From positions 1 to 9,790 of the forward strand of contig JAKAWO010000094.1 in the NCBI GenBank assembly GCA_021827255.1: DNA of 9,790 bases, given 5' to 3'. Below are positions 7,149 through 9,790 of the stretch, one piece after another. The notes under the pieces are model-generated. The model did no database searches and was not told the DNA's origin. It was given only the letters and a program-made list of their open reading frames with translations. Numbering within the stretch: the first letter of the stretch is position 1; each line of letters opens with the position of its first letter. The position numbers and the translations under genes were made by a program. This DNA comes from Acidobacteriota bacterium. Lineage in GTDB: Bacteria; Acidobacteriota; Terriglobia; UBA7540.

Positions 7149-7634
7149 CTACCAGTTGTCATAGTGAGTCCCGTCCAAAGCCACGCCCTGGCTCTTTGAA
7201 TAGACGTCAAACACGTTCTGGCCGCCCCAGGATCGAGAGTGCGGGCTGTCTTGCATGGAGCGCAACCCCCAGTCCCGGTGACCCGTCATCGGATCGCGCG
7301 GGATGCGTCGAAGGAATTTGTAACGCATGTCCATCCCTTTCAGCTTGACGCCGTCCACCAGCGCCTGAAGGGAGGGAGGATAGCCAAACCCATCGAGCGT
7401 GGGCGGGATCAGACCTCGATCTGAAAAATCTTTATAGCGATCAATGGCGTTTCGCATTTCCCGCAGGTCGCGGCGCAAGGCGAGTTCCTTCTGCTCTTGA
7501 ACCTCTTTGCGCGCCACGGGCAGAGCCATCGTCGTCAGAAGAAGCAGAATCGCTATGGCGACGATCAGCTCAATCAGCGTGAAGCCTGCCGAAGCCAGCC
7601 GCCGCATTCGGTTTTGTTCCGGGACCATCTTCAT
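7149..7634 (-). CDS. gspG: GspG-like pseudopilin A
   Basis: A 161-residue prepilin-type protein. A 17-residue leader with basic residues ends in Gly17, followed by FTLIELIVAIAILLLL: canonical prepilin peptidase cleavage before Phe18, Glu at +5 (Glu22) and Pro at +22 (Pro39). The long N-terminal helix continues into RRDLREMRNAIDRYK, followed by a small globular domain with FLRRIPRDPMTGHRDW (107-122) and an ending LDGTHYDNW. It is GspG-like in length and helix pattern, so it is a candidate main subunit of the pseudopilus, although the C-terminal sequence is not the usual calcium-loop GspG ending. The start ATG 7634 overlaps the secretin stop (ATGA), and GGAG lies 5 bases upstream, within the secretin gene, so translation should be coupled to the secretin. 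Confidence 0.92.
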   Translation of the reverse strand: MKMVPEQNRMRRLASAGFTLIELIVAIAILLLLTTMALPVARKEVQEQKELALRRDLREMRNAIDRYKDFSDRGLIPPTLDGFGYPPSLQALVDGVKLKGMDMRYKFLRRIPRDPMTGHRDWGLRSMQDSPHSRSWGGQNVFDVYSKSQGVALDGTHYDNW

Positions 7635-9460
7635 CGGGGCTCCGGGGGCAGGCCGGCTGGCGGGGGGGCGACGGGCGCAACAGACGGGATGGGAGAGCTT
7701 GTGCCGGCGGGAGTCGGGACGGCGCTAGCGGCTTCAACGGGGCGCTCCGGCAACCGAATCACATGGGGCGTCAGCATGACCAGCACTTCCGTGTTGACCT
7801 TCTCATGGTGATTTTGGTCGAAGAGATACTTGAGGCCGGGAATATTGCCCAGGCCCGGCAATCCCGTCGTCTCGTTTGTCGTCGTCCTTTCGATCAACCC
7901 ACCCAGAAGGCTGACCTCGCCTTCCTTAAGCCGTATGTCCTGCTTAATTTGCCGCTGGCCGAAGCTGGGCTCCTCAATGCCACCGATGAGGAAGCTTTGG
8001 GCGAGCGAGGTAATGTCAATCGTCGTCTTCAATTCTATCTCGCCGTCGGTCATCAAGTGCGGCGTGAGGGTCAGATTGACGCCGACGTCCTTGTAGCTGA
8101 ACTGCGTGCTCGCCAAAAGTCCGAAACCCGGACTCGTTCCCGTTGAGGTCCCGCCCGTGACGCTTCCCCCGAACGAGGGCAGAAAGCTGCCGGTCGCAAT
8201 CGGCACGCTGCTGCCAATCTTCAGCGTCGCCGTTGCGCCGTCAGTAACTCGAATCTCCGGGTTATCGAGGATATGTGTTCGGGAATCATCCATCAGCGCC
8301 GTAGCGACGGCGCCAGGCAAAGCGATACTGAAATTTTTGGTGTTGAGCGAGTTGCCCAGTTGGTTGAGCGGCACTCCCGTGACGCCGTTGACGGTGACTC
8401 CGCTTGTGGGCGTGAAGCCGAGCACACCCTGGGTCCCAGCGGGAAACCCGGCCGAAGAAGGGAAGCTGAGAGCCTGCGTCGTGTTCAGGCCCAGGTCGCG
8501 AATCCGGTCCGCATCGGCCTCCAGCACATCAACGTCAATCAGGATTTCAGCCTTGCCTTGGTCGAGGTCGTCAATCAAACGCTCCGCTTCCGCTACGTGG
8601 CGAGGCGTGTCCCGGATGATGATGGAGTTTGAAAGCGGATTATCAATAATCCGCTGGATGCCCAAAAGCTGCTTGAGCGCGGTGGTGATAGCGGTCCGGT
8701 CAGCCGGCTGCATGGGATTGGTCAAGTAAATGGCCTTCGTGATATTTTGCTCGTAATCGCGGCGGTTGGCGGGATTGTCCGGAATCACCAGGATGGTATT
8801 GGGCGTCATCACGCGCCAGAAAGTGTGCGTCTGGAGAGCGAGGATACGAAGCGCATCTCCCACCTTGACGTTCGTCAAGTCGAGCGTGATGGGCCGCGGT
8901 TGGAAGTCCGCCGTGAAAGCAACATTCAAGCTCGCCAATTTGCCGAGGCTCTCATAGACCCGGTTGCTATTCCCGCTAATCCGGAGGCGAGCGATGGGCG
9001 CCTGGGGTAATGGCTCGAGCTCAACGACCTGGGGCCGGCTGACTGACTCGCTGGCTTGAACGGCCTGCCGGAGCTCCCTAGTCCGTTTTTCCTTGGCGGC
9101 CGCTTGAGCCGCGAGAATTCGGGCCAGATACTGGTCTGCCGCCTGGTTGGAGGGATCAATGCTGTGGGCCTTCTCAAACTCGCCAGCGGCCTGCTCGGTC
9201 CGGCCCTGCTTGAGGTAACGCTTGCCTTGTTGCACATGAAAAAGCGCCGCTTGGTTGCGCGCGTACCGCTCCTCAATACGGTAGTGGGCATTTTCGGGCT
9301 GTGATTTGACGGCCTGGTCAAAGTCAACCACGGCGTTGTCCCAGTTCTTCTTCTCTTCAGCTTTCCGTCCCTGCTCGAAGAAGTTGTTCCCAGGCGCGCA
9401 GGCAACGCACACCCACAGCCCTAAAAGGCCGGCCAGTAAGCGAACCCCGCGGCTCATCAT
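7631..9460 (-). CDS. gspD: TPR-containing secretin (GspD/PilQ family), probable lipoprotein
   Basis: A 609-residue outer-membrane channel subunit expected to form the gated exit pore. In order: a signal peptide (about 1-20) ending WVCVAC, with Cys21 a possible lipidated residue; tetratricopeptide-like helices (about 26-117) with EQGRKAEEKKNWDNAVVDF and GKRYLKQGRTEQAAGEFEKA; a charged linker; an STN/N0 domain (about 158-228); one N1-type secretin_N domain (about 240-303); the secretin beta-barrel domain (about 305-570), including VGVNLTLTPHL and LPGLGNIPGLKYLF; and a Pro/Ala-rich tail (572-609). Canonical GspD has N0 to N3, so the periplasmic part is shorter and the TPR is an addition. The start is ATG 9460, preceded by GGAGGG at 9 bases and a promoter; ATG 9457 is also possible. 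The frame stays open to 9667, but that extension crosses the promoter and would bury the signal peptide. Confidence 0.94.
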   Translation of the reverse strand: MMSRGVRLLAGLLGLWVCVACAPGNNFFEQGRKAEEKKNWDNAVVDFDQAVKSQPENAHYRIEERYARNQAALFHVQQGKRYLKQGRTEQAAGEFEKAHSIDPSNQAADQYLARILAAQAAAKEKRTRELRQAVQASESVSRPQVVELEPLPQAPIARLRISGNSNRVYESLGKLASLNVAFTADFQPRPITLDLTNVKVGDALRILALQTHTFWRVMTPNTILVIPDNPANRRDYEQNITKAIYLTNPMQPADRTAITTALKQLLGIQRIIDNPLSNSIIIRDTPRHVAEAERLIDDLDQGKAEILIDVDVLEADADRIRDLGLNTTQALSFPSSAGFPAGTQGVLGFTPTSGVTVNGVTGVPLNQLGNSLNTKNFSIALPGAVATALMDDSRTHILDNPEIRVTDGATATLKIGSSVPIATGSFLPSFGGSVTGGTSTGTSPGFGLLASTQFSYKDVGVNLTLTPHLMTDGEIELKTTIDITSLAQSFLIGGIEEPSFGQRQIKQDIRLKEGEVSLLGGLIERTTTNETTGLPGLGNIPGLKYLFDQNHHEKVNTEVLVMLTPHVIRLPERPVEAASAVPTPAGTSSPIPSVAPVAPPPAGLPPEPR

Positions 9461-9469
9461 CTCGTCGGT

Positions 9470-9475
9470 CCCTCC
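9470..9475 (-). promoter_or_regulatory. Shine-Dalgarno of the secretin gene
   Basis: On the minus strand GGAGGG lies 9 bases before ATG 9460 and 12 before ATG 9457. It is the strongest ribosome-binding site seen in the window and fixes the secretin start downstream of the longer open frame. Confidence 0.8.
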
Positions 9476-9493
9476 GAAGTCCCCTTGACGGAC

Positions 9494-9522
9494 ATTATCC
9501 TCATACGGAGAAGCAAAGGCAA
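9494..9522 (-). promoter_or_regulatory. Sigma70-like promoter of the secretion operon
   Basis: On the minus strand a -35 box TTGCCT (9522-9517, 4 of 6 matches to TTGACA) and a -10 box GATAAT (9499-9494, 5 of 6 matches to TATAAT) are separated by exactly 17 bases. Transcription would start near 9487, giving a leader of about 27 bases containing the Shine-Dalgarno. The position just upstream of the first gene, and the absence of sizeable gaps between the later genes, suggest it drives the whole operon. No operator or activator site was recognised. Sequence match only. Confidence 0.65.
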
Positions 9523-9790
9523 GTAGGAGAGTTGCCTGGAACGGCCCTGGTAGCTCGTGGATGGCGCGGCATAACGTGCAGAAAGTGTGGAGGAAGGAGA
9601 TGGCGAGCAGAACCTTCGGACGGATGTAAAACTTCAGTTCGAAGCAAATCCATCGTCGGAAGGGCAACCGTCATGTGGTAGGCAGGTTCACGGGGCGATC
9701 GTTGCGCGAGATGCTTGGAGCCTGGATCAACGCAGTGCGGGAAGCCGAGCGAGCCCTTCTGTCTTTGGCCTGGGGTTCCGCGCCATGCGG
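9523..9790. other. Upstream region without a confident gene
   Basis: About 270 bases upstream of the promoter to the window edge. On the plus strand one frame is open from after a stop at 9627-9629 to the end. A GTG at 9675 is preceded by GGAAGGG (9658-9664) at about 10 bases and would begin VVGRFTGRSLREMLGAW. This could be the start of a divergent gene, but under 40 codons are visible, the product is not recognised and chance is a fair explanation. No tRNA, repeat or insertion-sequence end was seen. Confidence 0.4.

Noticed and set aside
6075..7199. Plus-strand open frame of 374 codons.
   Set aside because: It is antisense to gspF and pseudopilin B, both unambiguous, and its product resembles no family.
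7139..7210. Longer starts for pseudopilin B (ATG 7162 or the start at 7210).
   Set aside because: They overlap pseudopilin A's 3' end, lack a comparable Shine-Dalgarno and give leaders longer than needed. Not fully excluded.
9461..9667. In-frame N-terminal extension of the secretin by 69 residues to an ATG at 9667.
   Set aside because: It would place the signal peptide in the interior of the protein and run through a good -35/-10 pair and the strong Shine-Dalgarno at 9470-9475. The extension has no recognisable domain.
9675..9790. Possible divergent gene starting at GTG 9675.
   Set aside because: Fewer than 40 codons are visible before the window ends and nothing is recognised. It is noted under the upstream region but not called as a gene.

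Overview
The window carries one long minus-strand operon of about 9 kb, roughly 444 to 9460, for a trans-envelope pseudopilus machine of the type II secretion / type IV pilus superfamily. It is flanked on the left by the 3' end of a convergent plus-strand dnaJ and on the right by a promoter region without a confident gene. The sequence is GC-rich. The gene content (a TPR-carrying secretin, two GspG-like pseudopilins, and separate PilM, PilN and PilO-like proteins) suggests a diderm such as an Acidobacteriota member; this assignment rests on family resemblance only and is tentative.

Layout in the direction of transcription (right to left): a sigma70-like promoter (about 9494-9522); a TPR-secretin, probably lipidated (9460-7631); pseudopilin A (7634-7149); pseudopilin B (7138-6725); the inner-membrane platform protein GspF (6722-5514); the assembly ATPase GspE (5495-3885); a PilM-like cytoplasmic protein (3866-2901); PilN-like (2895-2260); PilO/GspM-like (2300-1752); a GspC/PilP-like periplasmic connector with two polyproline runs (1755-1192); and a third pseudopilin-like protein without Glu at +5 (1184-444). 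Genes are separated by at most 27 bases or overlap, including two ATGA stop/start overlaps, so they are almost certainly co-transcribed and partly translationally coupled. No internal promoter was recognised.

How the parts would work together: GspE hydrolyses ATP at the inner face and, through GspF and the PilM-PilN-PilO assembly platform, drives pseudopilins into a short periplasmic filament. The GspC/PilP-like protein bridges the platform to the secretin channel in the outer membrane. The architecture is mixed. The ATPase has the tetracysteine element and the pseudopilins are GspG-like, as in type II secretion. The platform is split into PilM + PilN + PilO, and the secretin has only an N0 and one N1-type domain, as in type IV pili. 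No retraction ATPase, prepilin peptidase, large major pilin or candidate secreted substrate lies in the window, so the cargo or function cannot be read from it.

The most interesting details are the Ala at the -1 position of pseudopilin B's cleavage site, a sequence signature shared by all three pseudopilins that suggests internal duplication, the putative lipid anchor plus TPR domain on the secretin, apparent loss of the nucleotide-site residues in the PilM-like protein, and proline-rich tails or linkers on three periplasmic components.
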